The notes under the pieces: generated by a model
What the model was told of the DNA's origin: nothing
Seen by the model: the letters and a program-made list of their open reading frames with translations, nothing else
Databases searched by the model: none
Position numbers and translations under genes: made by a program
Shown here: one piece after another, positions 18,551 to 28,560 of the stretch
How positions within the stretch are numbered: position 1 is the stretch's first letter
Layout of the letters: each line of letters begins with the position of its first letter
Assembly: GCA_963820545.1 (NCBI GenBank)
Contig: CAWGAJ010000004.1
Location: forward strand, 62,001-126,000
DNA from: CAWGAJ01 sp963820545
GTDB lineage: Bacteria > Planctomycetota > Planctomycetia > Pirellulales > Thermoguttaceae
Reading direction: 5' to 3'
DNA length: 64,000 bases

Positions 18551-21234
18551 CGCGCCAGTTTGCGGAGAACGGTCTGCAAGATGCCGCCGTGGCGATAGTA
18601 ATCTAATTCCACGGGCGTATCGATGCGGACTATAATTTGAAATTCTTTTACGTCACCGCTAGCGTCGGTGGCGCGAACAGTAAGTTCGCAGCCAGGTTTG
18701 ATCTCGTCGGTCAACTCGGGTATGTCAAAAATTTCATCCCCTTTAAGTTCCAACGTTTCCCAGGATTGACCGGGCTTGAATTGCAAAGGCAACACGCCCA
18801 TTCCCACCAGATTGCTGCGGTGAATCCGCTCGAAGCCGGCGGCAATCACCGCGCGCACACCGAGCAGATATGTGCCTTTTGCGGCCCAATCGCGGCTGCT
18901 GCCGGTGCCGTATTCCGTACCGGCGAGAATCACCAGCGGCACGCCTTCGGCCTGGTATTTCATGGCGGCGTTGTAAATGGGCATGAGTTCGCCGTCGGGC
19001 AGATGTCTGGTCACCCCGCCTTCGGTGCCGGGGGCTAAATAGTTGCGGATGCGAATGTTGGCAAATGTGCCTCGGGTCATTACCCGGTCGTTGCCTCTTC
19101 GAGAACCGTAACTGTTAAAGTCTATGGGCTGTACGCCGTGCTCGATCAGATATTTGCCGGCGGGACTCTGGGTGGAGATATAACCGGCGGGCGAAATGTG
19201 ATCGGTGGTTACTGAATCGCCCAGCACGGCCAATACCCGCGCGCCGCGGATCGGCTGAATTGGTCCTGGCTCGGAGGAAAGATTGAATAAAAATGGCGGC
19301 TCTTGGATATATGTGCTTTTTGCGTCCCAGGGGAACAATTCGCTTTCGGCCACCGGCAGTTGATTCCAGGTCTGATTGGCCTTGAAGATATTGGCATATT
19401 GCTTGCGGAACATCTCGGGCTGGGTGGCCTGGGCCGTGACCGCGGCGATTTCCCGCGGTGTTGGCCAGATGTCTTTCAAAAAGACCGGCTGGCCGTCGCT
19501 GCCTGTGCCCAGCGGTTCAGTTGTTAGATCGATGTCGATCCTTCCGGCCAGCGCGTAGGCGACCACCAGCGGCGGACTGGCCAGATAGTTCGCTTTGACC
19601 AGCTGATTGATGCGACCTTCAAAGTTGCGATTCCCACTCAATACGGCGGCGGCCACCAGGTTCGCCTCGTGAACGGCCTGGGCCACGGCCTCGGGCAAAG
19701 GACCGCTGTTGCCAATACACGTGGTGCAGCCGTAGCCCACGGTATGAAATCCCAATTTCTCCAGCGGCTGGTCCAAGCCGGTTTTTTGCAGATAATCGGT
19801 AACCACCCGACTGCCGGGCGCAAGGCTCGTCTTTACATAAGGTTTGACTAAAAGTCCCTTTTCCACGGCCTTTTTTGCCAGCAGTCCAGCGCCCAGCATT
19901 ACGCTGGGATTACTGGTGTTGGTGCAACTGGTGATGGCGGCAATCACCACCGCGCCGTGTCCGAGCGTATTGCCGCCGATCGTGGCGGTCTGCTCGACTT
20001 GCTTTTCTGCAAGCGCATATCCCCGCTCCTTCAACGGCGCGGTTAGCACGCTTTGAAATGCCCCTTTGACCTTGGACAAGGCCACGCGGTCCTGAGGCCG
20101 CTTGGGTCCGGCCAGACTCGGCTCGATCGTGCCCAGGTCCAAACGCAATATCTTGGAGTAATTCGGCGGCGGGGCCTGAGGACGGCAAAAGAGCTGCTGC
20201 TCTTTTGTGTAGCGTTCGACCAGATCGACTTCCTCTGCTGTTCGACCGGTTTCACGCAGATAGGCCAGCGTCTGCTCGTCCACGGGGAAAAAACCCATAG
20301 TCGCGCCGTACTCGGGCGCCATGTTGGCCACCAATGCCCGATCGGCCACCTTCAGCCCCGCCAGCGCCGGCCCGAAAAATTCGACAAACTTATCCACCAC
20401 GCCTTCTTTGCGGAGGATTTCCGTGACTGTAAGCACCAGATCAGTGGCGGTCGTGCCCGGGGGAAGTTCGCCGCTAAGCTGAAAGCCGACCACTTCCGGA
20501 GTGAGCATGTAAAGCGGCTGTCCCAGCATGACCGCCTCGGCCTCGATTCCGCCCACGCCCCAGCCCAACACGCCCAGTCCGTTGATCATCGTGGTGTGAC
20601 TGTCGGTGCCCACCAGCGTGTCGGGCAGGGCTACCAGACCGGCTGCATCCTCGCGCAAAAATACGCCCTTGGCCAAATACTCCAGGTTCACCTGATGAAC
20701 GATCCCCACGGCCGGCGGCACCACGCGGAAATTGCTAAACGACTTTTGCCCCCAGCGCAAAAACTCATAACGCTCACGATTGCGCTGGAATTCGAGTTTA
20801 ACGTTCTCGTCGAGCGCATCGGGCGAGCCAAAGCGATCGACCTGCACCGAGTGATCGATCACCAGGTCGATAGGTATGAGTGGATTGATCTTGCGCGGAT
20901 CGCCGCCTAAACGCTTCATGGCGTCGCGCATCGCGGCCAGATCGACCACTGCCGGCACGCCCGTGAAATCCTGCAATATCACCCGGGCAGGCTTAAAAGG
21001 CACCTCCGCCCGCGACGGTTTGTGCGGGTCCCAGCGAGCCAGCTTTTTTACGTCCTCTTCGGTCACCTGGTAGCCGTTGCAATTGCGGAGCACCGCTTCC
21101 AAGAGCACGCGCATGGAATAGGGCATTGCGCCGAGATGCATCAGGCCGGCGTCTTCCAATCTGCTCAAGCGATAAATGCCCGCCCGACCGGCGCCGGTGT
21201 CGAAAGTGTCCCGGGCGTTAAATGGGTCGTACAT
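18547..21234 (-). CDS. acnA: Aconitate hydratase A
   Basis: 895 residues, the usual AcnA/IRP-type length. The [4Fe-4S] ligands are in AITSCTNTSNPSVM and GYGCTTCIGNSGPLPE; VGTDSHTTMINGLGVLGWG and the C-terminal swivel-domain motif GTEYGTGSSRDWAAKG are also present. It interconverts citrate and isocitrate in the TCA cycle; AcnA-type proteins can bind RNA when the cluster is lost, which I cannot infer here. The frame is intact over 2.7 kb. It converges with the YkgJ gene, sharing the hairpin at 18521. Confidence 0.97.
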   Translation of the reverse strand: MYDPFNARDTFDTGAGRAGIYRLSRLEDAGLMHLGAMPYSMRVLLEAVLRNCNGYQVTEEDVKKLARWDPHKPSRAEVPFKPARVILQDFTGVPAVVDLAAMRDAMKRLGGDPRKINPLIPIDLVIDHSVQVDRFGSPDALDENVKLEFQRNRERYEFLRWGQKSFSNFRVVPPAVGIVHQVNLEYLAKGVFLREDAAGLVALPDTLVGTDSHTTMINGLGVLGWGVGGIEAEAVMLGQPLYMLTPEVVGFQLSGELPPGTTATDLVLTVTEILRKEGVVDKFVEFFGPALAGLKVADRALVANMAPEYGATMGFFPVDEQTLAYLRETGRTAEEVDLVERYTKEQQLFCRPQAPPPNYSKILRLDLGTIEPSLAGPKRPQDRVALSKVKGAFQSVLTAPLKERGYALAEKQVEQTATIGGNTLGHGAVVIAAITSCTNTSNPSVMLGAGLLAKKAVEKGLLVKPYVKTSLAPGSRVVTDYLQKTGLDQPLEKLGFHTVGYGCTTCIGNSGPLPEAVAQAVHEANLVAAAVLSGNRNFEGRINQLVKANYLASPPLVVAYALAGRIDIDLTTEPLGTGSDGQPVFLKDIWPTPREIAAVTAQATQPEMFRKQYANIFKANQTWNQLPVAESELFPWDAKSTYIQEPPFLFNLSSEPGPIQPIRGARVLAVLGDSVTTDHISPAGYISTQSPAGKYLIEHGVQPIDFNSYGSRRGNDRVMTRGTFANIRIRNYLAPGTEGGVTRHLPDGELMPIYNAAMKYQAEGVPLVILAGTEYGTGSSRDWAAKGTYLLGVRAVIAAGFERIHRSNLVGMGVLPLQFKPGQSWETLELKGDEIFDIPELTDEIKPGCELTVRATDASGDVKEFQIIVRIDTPVELDYYRHGGILQTVLRKLAR

Positions 21235-21306
21235 GGGAGGGTTCAGGGTTCGGGGTTCAGGGTTCAGGATTTAGGGTTCACGTATTAATTTATGAGTATT
21301 TATTTT

Positions 21307-22014
21307 TTATGCGAAACCGCAAGCGGTTTTTTGCCAATTTTCATCCACTGGGGCAGTGATGGAAACCATTTCCTTGGTCATGGGATGTTTGAATTCCAAG
21401 AGTCGGGCGTGCAGGGCAATGGCGCAGGCGCCGGTCTTCGTACTGCGGGCCAAAGGCTGTTGCGGCGCCGTATTGGGCATCGCCCAGCAAGGGATGGCCG
21501 CGCGAGGCAGCCTGGATGCGGACCTGGTGCATGCGACCGGTTTCCAAGCGAATTTCCAACCACGATCCCCACGGGGTGATGCCCAAAGTTCGATAATGCA
21601 ACACGGCCGGCCGGGCTTGGGGCGCATCGGCGCAACCACCTCGGCACGCGCCTGGTCCGGCGCCTTGCGCAGGTAATCTTCCCAGGCCCCCGACTCCGGC
21701 TCAACCTTTCCTTCCACGCAGGCCCAATATATTTTATTCACCTCCCGGTTTTCAAACTGTTTGGCCAGCTTGTGGGCCGCGCGCCGCTTAGTACAAAACA
21801 CAATCGTTCCCGATGCCGGCCGGTCCAGCCGGTGAGGTACTCCCAGATAAACAAAATCATACGGATGTCCGCGCCCTTTGAGAAAATTTTTTATACGTGC
21901 TTCCAGGCAATCGATGCCCGGCGGCGCCTGGGTGGAAAGGCCCGCCGGTTTGTTGACCGCCAAACACGGCCCATTCTCGTAAAGAACCTGAAAGCCTGGA
22001 TCGTTCATGTTCAT
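21307..22014 (-). CDS. RluA-family RNA pseudouridine synthase (compensating frameshifts)
   Basis: The N-terminal part has VNKPAGLSTQ and VPHRLDRPASG; the catalytic Asp is in HRLDRPASG, which replaces the usual HRLDxxTSG. Between about 21615 and 21430 the expected sequence (LHYRTLGITPWGSWLEIRLE, GRMHQVRIQAASRGHPLLGD) runs in the neighbouring frame, and the terminal LHARLLEFKHP is back in the first frame. One lost C and one lost GC unit explain both shifts. It modifies uridines in rRNA or tRNA; the target cannot be assigned. Confidence 0.8.
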   Translation of the reverse strand: MNMNDPGFQVLYENGPCLAVNKPAGLSTQAPPGIDCLEARIKNFLKGRGHPYDFVYLGVPHRLDRPASGTIVFCTKRRAAHKLAKQFENREVNKIYWACVEGKVEPESGAWEDYLRKAPDQARAEVVAPMRPKPGRPCCIIELWASPRGDRGWKFAWKPVACTRSASRLPRAAIPCWAMPNTAPQQPLARSTKTGACAIALHARLLEFKHPMTKEMVSITAPVDENWQKTACGFA

Positions 22015-22139
22015 AATCTTATCTTCCCTGATTTTAAGAGGTTAGTCCAGCGCTGTTTTTTGGCGTCAATTGTTGCTTGCCGATGGTTAATAAAAAGCTA
22101 TTATTGCCGAGAGGCATCACATTTTAGAGGGTCGCGATC

Positions 22140-22943
22140 ATGGGTCAACAATTATGCGTTCCATCGGGCAAAAAGGTGCGGCTTGGGGATTTCGATCCGG
22201 ATTACACCGGCGGCATCAAAAATAAAAAACAGGCCGCGGAGGAATTAGCAGAGAACACCGAGGTCCTGGCCGAGCTGGGTTATCGGCTTTACGCCGAAAA
22301 TCGCCGTTCGCTATTGCTGGTCCTCCAAGGCATGGACAGTTCCGGCAAAGACGGCACCATCCGCCACGTGATGAAAGGCTTCAATCCGCAAAGCTGCCAG
22401 GTTACATCGTTCAAGCAGCCCAGCATCGAGGAACTGAACCACGATTTTCTCTGGCGGATTTCCCGCGCGGTTCCGCGCAAGGGAAACATCGGCATCTTTA
22501 ACCGCTCGCATTATGAAGACGTGCTCGTGGTCCGGGTGCATAATTTAGTGCCCAAAAAGGAGTGGAAAACACGTTACGAGCGGATAAATATTTTCGAAAA
22601 GATCCTTACCGACGGTGGCACCACAATTATCAAAGTCTTTCTCCACATCGGCAAGGAAGAACAACGAAAGCGCCTGCAATCGCGCCTGGACGATCAAACC
22701 AAACTCTGGAAATTCAGCCGCGATGATCTATCCGAACGGGAATATTGGGATGAATATTCAAAAGCATACGAAGACGTCTTGACGCGCTGCAATACCCCTT
22801 GGGCGCCCTGGTACATCGTGCCCGCCAACCGGAAATGGTATCGCAATCTCGCGGTCAGTCGCATTTTAAGAAAAACTCTGGAAAAAATGGATCCTCAATA
22901 TCCTCCGCCCCAGAAAGGCTTGGAAGGTATTGTCGTGGAGTGA
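22140..22943 (+). CDS. ppk2: Polyphosphate kinase 2 family protein
   Basis: 267 residues. Walker A is LVLQGMDSSGKDGTIRHVM (Lys70), followed by NIGIFNRSHYEDVLVVRVH, the PPK2 Walker-B/lid motif, and REYWDEYSKAYEDVL with APWYIVPANRKWYRNLAV. PPK2 enzymes transfer phosphate between polyphosphate and nucleotides; the single short domain fits class I or III members, and substrate preference (ADP, GDP or AMP) is not readable. Frame intact. Confidence 0.92.
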   Translation: MGQQLCVPSGKKVRLGDFDPDYTGGIKNKKQAAEELAENTEVLAELGYRLYAENRRSLLLVLQGMDSSGKDGTIRHVMKGFNPQSCQVTSFKQPSIEELNHDFLWRISRAVPRKGNIGIFNRSHYEDVLVVRVHNLVPKKEWKTRYERINIFEKILTDGGTTIIKVFLHIGKEEQRKRLQSRLDDQTKLWKFSRDDLSEREYWDEYSKAYEDVLTRCNTPWAPWYIVPANRKWYRNLAVSRILRKTLEKMDPQYPPPQKGLEGIVVE

Positions 22944-23209
22944 TTCTATTTTAACCCGATAAATTGATCTTGAGTTTTCGCGATTGGTTTTTTTCACATA
23001 AAAGCCATCAATAAAATCCGGAAACTCGAATCCATTATTTTTCTATATCGGCTGCTTCTTATAAATTCCGGGGGGGTAAGAGGAACGCCAAAATTGTTGA
23101 CTCGGCCCTTTATGCAATTATAATCAAGGATTGCGGGCAAATGGGTTTTTTGCGCTGTTTGGGGCGTAAAAACGAGCTTAGGTAATGTATTTCAGGAGTG
23201 GAGATAACG

Positions 23210-25431
23210 ATGAATAATGTGCAAACTCGTTTTGCGCTCCTCTCTTTGGGAATCTTCTTGGTTGGCATCATGGCCGGCACGGTCCTGGCCGACACCATCG
23301 TGCAATTCAACTTTAATAACTCATTAATGGGCGGCAGCGAACCTATTAGCAGCGTCCAGGTCCAACTTTTCGACGATCAGGCGCCATCACCGTCGCCAAC
23401 TTCCTCCAATATGTAAATAATCATCTATACGATAATACAATCATTCACCGCTCGGTTCAGAACTTCGTCATCCAGGGCGGCGGCTTCACGCCCGTGGTCG
23501 ACAGCCAGAACCAGGTTACCGCGATCAGTCCGATCGCGACGAACTACGGCACCATCCAGAACGAATTCAGCCCCGCTCGCTCCAACGTACGCGGCACGGT
23601 TGCCATGGCGAAAGGCAACGATCCCAACAGCGCCACGAGCCAGTGGTTCGTCAACATTGTCGATAATTCCGCCAACCTCGACAATCAGAACGGCGGCTTC
23701 ACGGTCTTCGGGCAGGTGATTGGCGAGGGCATTAGGCTAGTCGACAAAGCGAACTCCCTTCAGCCTTATAATTTAAATGAATTTTACTATCCGAATTACG
23801 ATCCGCAAAACCCAACAGACGGACCTTTCTCCGAAGTGCCACTTTTCAACTATGCCCCTGACGCCTCCAATTTTGTAACGATTACGAGTGCGACCGTCGT
23901 TCCTGCGACTGCCTGGAAAGGCGGCAGTAGTTCCGATAAGTCCAACTGGGGTCTGGCCGCCAACTGGAATCCCAACAGCGGCGTGCCCGATGGCGCCGGG
24001 ATTAGTCTCAGTTTCGGTTCTAAGAGTTCCGTTAATAATGTGGTGGATATGACCTCCAGCGGCCGGACCGTCGGCAACCTCTACTTTTCCGCCACTACCG
24101 GCACGATAATCAAGAGTTCCAGCAATTATGCCCTCACCCTGGATAATAACGGTCATGCCTCCACAATCGGCGTTGCCGGCGAGCACACCATTGGCACACC
24201 GGTGGTCCTGAATAACGATCTGAACATCAGCGGCACGGGAACGCTCAATTTATCCGGCGGCGTCAGCGGCTCTCACGGCATGGATATTCTCAGCGGCACC
24301 GTTACCGCCAAAAGCGTTCAGTTACACGGACTATACATTGGGTCTGGCGCCAAGCTTGTCATCCAAGCCGATGCCGCCGCCACGGAATGGAAAGGGGGCA
24401 ATAGTTCAGGTCCGGCCAACTGGGGGCTAGCCGCCAACTGGAATCCCAGCGGCGTACCGGACGGCGCGGGAGTCAATCTCACTTTGGGCGGCCAGAGTTC
24501 CGCCAGTAACGTGGTGGATCTGAGTTCCACAAGTCGGACCGTGAGCAACATTTACTTTTCTCCCACCACGGGCACTATTATTCAGAACTCCGGCGGGGCC
24601 AGCCTTAAGATGGATAATGGCGATAACGCCTCCACGATTAGCGTATTAGGTGCCCATACAATTAGCGCCCCGGTCGTTCTGAATAACGATCTGAGCATCA
24701 GCGGCACAGGGACTCTCAATTTATCCGGTGGCGTCAGCGGCTCTCACGGCATGGATATTCTTAGCGGCACTGTTACCGCCAAAAGCGTTCAGTTACACGG
24801 ACTATACATTGGGTCTGGCGCCAAGCTTGTCATCCAAGCCGATGCCGCCGCCATGGAATGGAAGGGGGGAAACAGTGCTGGTCCAAACAAGTGGGGACTG
24901 GCCGCCAATTGGAATCCCAACACCGGCGTGCCGGACGGGGCGGGAATCAATCTCATCTTGGGCGCACAGAGTTCCGCCAGTATTTTAGATATGAATTCCA
25001 CTGGCCGGACCGTGAGCAACATTTACTTTTCTCCCACTGTTAGCACCTTGATCCAGGGCGCCGGCGTCAGCCTCAAGCTGGATAATGGCGGCAACACCTC
25101 CACGATTAGCGTATTAGGCAGCCATACAATTAGCACCCCGGTGATTATCAATAACGACTTACTGATTAGCGGCACTGGGACACTTGATTTATCCGGGGGC
25201 ATAAGCGGCTCTCACGGCATGGATATTCTTAACGGCACCGTTACCGCCAGAAGTGTTCGCTTAAATGGGCTCTACATCGGGTCTGGCGCGAAGCTTGCTA
25301 TCAGTGCAGTTACTGGGTCAGGATTAGAAGACGAGATCACACTTATTCCCGAACCCGCCACCCTCCAGCTCCTCGTTATTGGCGTCCTCGGTCTGCTGGC
25401 CTGGGGCCGGCGAATTCCGCACCGAAAATGA
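23210..25431 (+). CDS. Secreted cyclophilin-type peptidyl-prolyl isomerase with three repeat domains and PEP-CTERM (frameshifted)
   Basis: A signal peptide (FALLSLGIFLVGIMAGTVLA) leads into a cyclophilin domain: VQVQLFDDQAPITVANFLQYV after frame repair, IIHRSVQNFVIQGGGF, GTVAMAKG, SATSQWFVNI and GFTVFGQVIGEG. One C is missing near 23390, which produces the stop after SPTSSNM. Three tandem repeats of about 157 residues follow, each with WGLAANWNP, LDNG and SGTGTLNLSGGVSGSHGMD. The C-terminus is IPEPATLQLLVIGVLGLLAW plus an Arg-rich tail, a PEP-CTERM signal. It is probably an exosortase-sorted surface protein; whether the isomerase is active is unknown. The start at 23210 follows GGAG. Confidence 0.85.
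23913..25330 (+). repeat. Three tandem coding repeats of about 472 bp
   Basis: Units begin at 23913, 24388 and 24859 with TGGAA(A/G)GG. The ends of units 1 and 2 (24250-24383 and 24721-24854) are nearly identical at the DNA level, which suggests recent duplication or gene conversion. The third unit is most like the single copy in the SUMF1 gene at 47100-47585. Confidence 0.8.
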
Positions 25432-25597
25432 CGGATCATAGCCGGTAATGCGTTTAACGCATTGTATATTTTCTAGGTAAGGCATCTCGCGAAATGATCC
25501 TTTACAGAGGGGCGGGATTCTGTTTCAATAGAGGGCGATTTTACCCCGCCGTGGCTTCGTATTGTTTTTTGAGCGCCATTAGCATGGAGAATAGAGG

Positions 25598-26997
25598 ATG
25601 AAATCGCGCAATCGATCGGCGCACTCGAACCGCTTATATATCGGCATGGACATCGGGGGCACCAATATCCAGACCTCGTTGGTCGAGGAGTGTGGAATTA
25701 TTATCTGCCGCGAGAAAGCAGCCACCCCTCGCGACACCGGTCCGGAAGCAGTCATTGCACAGCTTGAAAAGACTATCGAGGAGGTACTGAAAGCAGCCAG
25801 TTTGAAAATCGACGACTTGACGGCCATCGGCATTGCGGTGCCGGGGGTGGTCGATCCTGCCGCGGATTTGTGGCAATCACTCCTAATATGCCCTTGAGCG
25901 GCCTTGCCTTAGGCTCGCACTTGGAAGAAAAATTTAACGTCCCGATCACGCTGGGCAACGACGCCAACCTGGGCGCGTTAGGCGAAACCTGGCTCGGCGC
26001 GGCGCGAAAATCCAAGAGCGTGCTGTACATTTGCGTGGGCACGGGCATCGGCGGCGGACTGGTATTGCGGGGCAAACTTTGGCGCGGGCAACGCGAATCG
26101 GCCGGCGAAATCGGCCACATGATCATGCAAATCGGCGGGCCGAAATGCGGCTGCGGCAACTGCGGCTGCCTGGAAGCCCTGGCCAGCCGCACCGCCATTG
26201 AACGCGATCTCCGCGAGGCGATTGCCGCCGGACGCAAAAGCGTTATCAGCGAGCTGGCCAACGGCGATCTCAGCGTCATCCGCAGCGGAACGATCCGCAA
26301 GGCCCTCGACGCCAAAGACGATTTGACTCGCGAAGTGCTCCGCCGCGCCGCGGAAGTGCTAGGCTATGCCTGCCTCAACGTCCGGCACCTGATCGATCCT
26401 GAAACGATCGTTCTCGGCGGCGGGGTGATCGAGGCCTGTGGCGACTATATCCTGCCCATAATCGAACATGTTATCGCGCAAGATCCCCTGGTGGGCGCTC
26501 GTTCTAACGGGAAAATTTTGATCTCCGCCTTGGGCGACGACGCCATCGTGCTCGGCGCGGTGGCCGCCGCGCGCCGACTGGTGGGCCGCAATCCCTTTAA
26601 AAAACGCTATCGCATCAAACCAATTTATCCCCCTCTCACCCAGTGCGCCGACGGTGCGATCATTGTCGCAAATAAAACATATAATTGCGACATCTACATA
26701 CCCGTCAGCGGCAAGGTGAAAAAACGCGACCAGACCCTGGCACAAGAGATCGCCGGTTTTCCGCAGGTCGTCGGCCCAAGAGAATTGGAAATAGTATGCA
26801 AAGGCGGGCCGGCAGTTCTTTTTATCGGAGCGGGCGAATCAAGCCACGTGGAATTGACCGAAGATGCCCGCTGTTTCCTGGACCAACGTGCCATCAAGTT
26901 CGAAATTCTATCCACGGCCCAAGCCGTGGAAGCTTATAACAAATCCAAGCGGCGCAAGGCAGCGGTGCTCCACATAACCTGTCCCCTTTTGTTATAA
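25598..26997 (+). CDS. ROK-family sugar kinase fused to a Mth938-like domain (frameshifted)
   Basis: The ROK part opens with YIGMDIGGTNIQTSLVEE and has GNDANLGALGE, CVGTGIGGGLVLRG, GEIGHM and the zinc motif CGCGNCGCLEALASR. The frame slips near 25870 (one G lost; restored DLVAITPNMPLSG). After GAVAAARRLVGR, roughly 120 more residues (from about 26630) contain DGAIIVANKTYNCDIYIP, AVLFIGAGES and AVLHITCPL, resembling the Mth938/DUF498 fold. ROK kinases phosphorylate glucose or amino sugars; the role of the appended domain is unknown. The fusion is read straight through without a break at the junction. Confidence 0.82.
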
Positions 26998-27004
26998 TTT
27001 TTAG

Positions 27005-27026
27005 CCCCTCGTGAATACACGAGGGG
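27005..27026. repeat. Perfect 9-bp hairpin after the ROK gene
   Basis: Arms CCCCTCGTG and CACGAGGGG around an AATA loop, eight bases after the ROK stop. No T-tract follows, so it is either a weak terminator or a dispersed palindrome. Confidence 0.55.
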
Positions 27027-27066
27027 TAATCAAATGTAAAATCCTACAAGCAAAGGAACATGGGCC

Positions 27067-27555
27067 ATGACTGCAAAAAATATCCTTCGACAAATAGTCG
27101 AATTCGCACACGTAGTGGTGCAATATTATGTGAGCGATCTTTCCGATGCCGAACTGCTGGTCCGTTCGGTGCCGGGCACTAATCATATTGCCTGGCAATT
27201 GGGGCATATGATTATGGGTACGGGGCACATGCTAAAAGAGCTCGGGCATTCGGCGCCTGATTTGCCGGCGGGTTTTGAGGCGGCATACACGTCCGAGACT
27301 TCCCTGTCCGATGATCCGGCCAAGTTCGCCGCAAAGGCGGAATATATCGCCTTGGCCGGGCAGATGAAGAATGCGAGCCTCAAGGCCATCGACGACACGC
27401 CTGAAAACGCGTTCGATCAGCCCGGTCCGGAATCGATGCGTGAGTACGCCCCCACGGTGGGCGCGGTGCTGATGCTGTTGGGCAACCATTGGCTGATGCA
27501 CTCCGGCCAATTCGTGCCCATCCGCCGCAAACTCGGCAGGAAGCCGCTGTTTTGA
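27067..27555 (+). CDS. DinB-like four-helix protein
   Basis: 162 residues with the DinB/YfiT-type pattern: an N-terminal helix, VPGTNHIAWQLGHMIMGTGH (first His ligand), a middle helix and a C-terminal LLGNHWLMHSGQFVPIRRKLG supplying further histidines. Members are metal-binding four-helix bundles; many are thiol-dependent transferases or unknowns. Bacillithiol synthesis is suggested by bshB1 at 2455, so a thiol-transferase role is possible but speculative. Frame intact. Confidence 0.75.
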   Translation: MTAKNILRQIVEFAHVVVQYYVSDLSDAELLVRSVPGTNHIAWQLGHMIMGTGHMLKELGHSAPDLPAGFEAAYTSETSLSDDPAKFAAKAEYIALAGQMKNASLKAIDDTPENAFDQPGPESMREYAPTVGAVLMLLGNHWLMHSGQFVPIRRKLGRKPLF

Positions 27556-27576
27556 ACAGGTCTGATAACGAACCAC

Positions 27577-27731
27577 GTCATTCTGAGCGCAGCGAAGAAT
27601 CTGATGAGGGATGGGGAATTAGTAGGACGGATTTCAAATCCGTCTTACTAGGATTCAGGATTCAGCACTCTCCACTGTTTGCCGGCCTATAGCCTCTGCC
27701 GATGAGATCCTTCGCTACGCTCAGGATGACA
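27577..27731. repeat. Composite inverted repeat (CATTCTGAGCGCAGCGAAGAATC family)
   Basis: Outer arms at 27577-27602 and 27699-27731 are imperfect inverted copies. Nested between them is a second palindrome, TAGGACGGATTT/AAATCCGTCTTA (about 27619-27650). It fills the gap between the DinB gene and the convergent hydrolase gene. Another single arm is at 3238. Confidence 0.65.
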
Positions 27732-27738
27732 GTCATAT

Positions 27739-28533
27739 TCAAATTCGCTGTAAAAAACTCTCGATTGCCGCGCCCACCGCCTCCGGCTGCTCCAGCGGCG
27801 CCAGGTGGCCGGCGTTTGGAATGACAATAAACTGAGCGTTGGGGATTGCCTGGGCAATTGCCCGCATCTCGGCGACCGGCGACACTGCGTCGTTCTCGCC
27901 TGCCAGGAGCAACGTGGGACAGCGGATGTGGGCCAATTGAGCGGTGAAATCGGCCCTCTGGGCCATGCCCCGGAGAGCGGCGGCAATGCCCCGCGGATCG
28001 GTCCGCCCGATCACCTGTCGCATTGCCTCTATCAGATGCGGCTGCTTTTGCATTGTAAGGGGAGCGAAAAGCTTGGGGATCATCGTCTCCGCTAAGAATT
28101 GCGGGCCTTCGCAGAGCGCCCGTTGGGCCGTGGCCAAGCGCCCGGCAGCCGCTTCCGGCGTGTCATTTGCCGCGCGAGTGTCGCAGAGGATCAAGCCGCG
28201 CAGGCGCGCGGCATACTTGCGCCAAAATTCCAGCGCGATGTACCCGCCCATGGACAAGCCGCAGAGCACTATCGGCTCATGCACCGTTAAACTATCCAGC
28301 AGTGCGGCCAGATCGTCGGCGAATTGTTCCATGCTGACCACGTCCTCGCTTACGCCGCTTTGACCGAAACCGCGCAAGTCGGGAGCGATCACGCGATAGC
28401 GGGCCCAGAAAGTTTCGATCTGCCCGTGCCACATGGCGTGGTCCAGCGGGAATCCGTGCACCAACAGCAGCACTGTTCCCCTGCCGCGATCGACGAACGA
28501 TAACTCGATTCCGTCAATGTTACAATTGTTCAT
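27739..28533 (-). CDS. Alpha/beta-fold hydrolase
   Basis: 264 residues. LLVHGFPLDHAMW gives the oxyanion-hole HG, LCGLSMGGYIALEF holds the nucleophile Ser in GLSMG, AGENDAVSP the acidic residue and PNAGHLAPLEQPEAV the catalytic His. This is a standard alpha/beta hydrolase catalytic triad. The substrate cannot be read; similarity to 3-oxoadipate enol-lactonase or general esterases is possible. It lies on the same strand as the TPR gene downstream of 28561 in the array, but appears monocistronic. Confidence 0.85.
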   Translation of the reverse strand: MNNCNIDGIELSFVDRGRGTVLLLVHGFPLDHAMWHGQIETFWARYRVIAPDLRGFGQSGVSEDVVSMEQFADDLAALLDSLTVHEPIVLCGLSMGGYIALEFWRKYAARLRGLILCDTRAANDTPEAAAGRLATAQRALCEGPQFLAETMIPKLFAPLTMQKQPHLIEAMRQVIGRTDPRGIAAALRGMAQRADFTAQLAHIRCPTLLLAGENDAVSPVAEMRAIAQAIPNAQFIVIPNAGHLAPLEQPEAVGAAIESFLQRI

Positions 28534-28560
28534 ACTTCTCTATTCCCTATCCCCTCTTCC

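Noticed and set aside
27005..27026. Rho-independent terminator after the ROK gene
   Set aside because: Perfect stem, but no T-tract on either strand.
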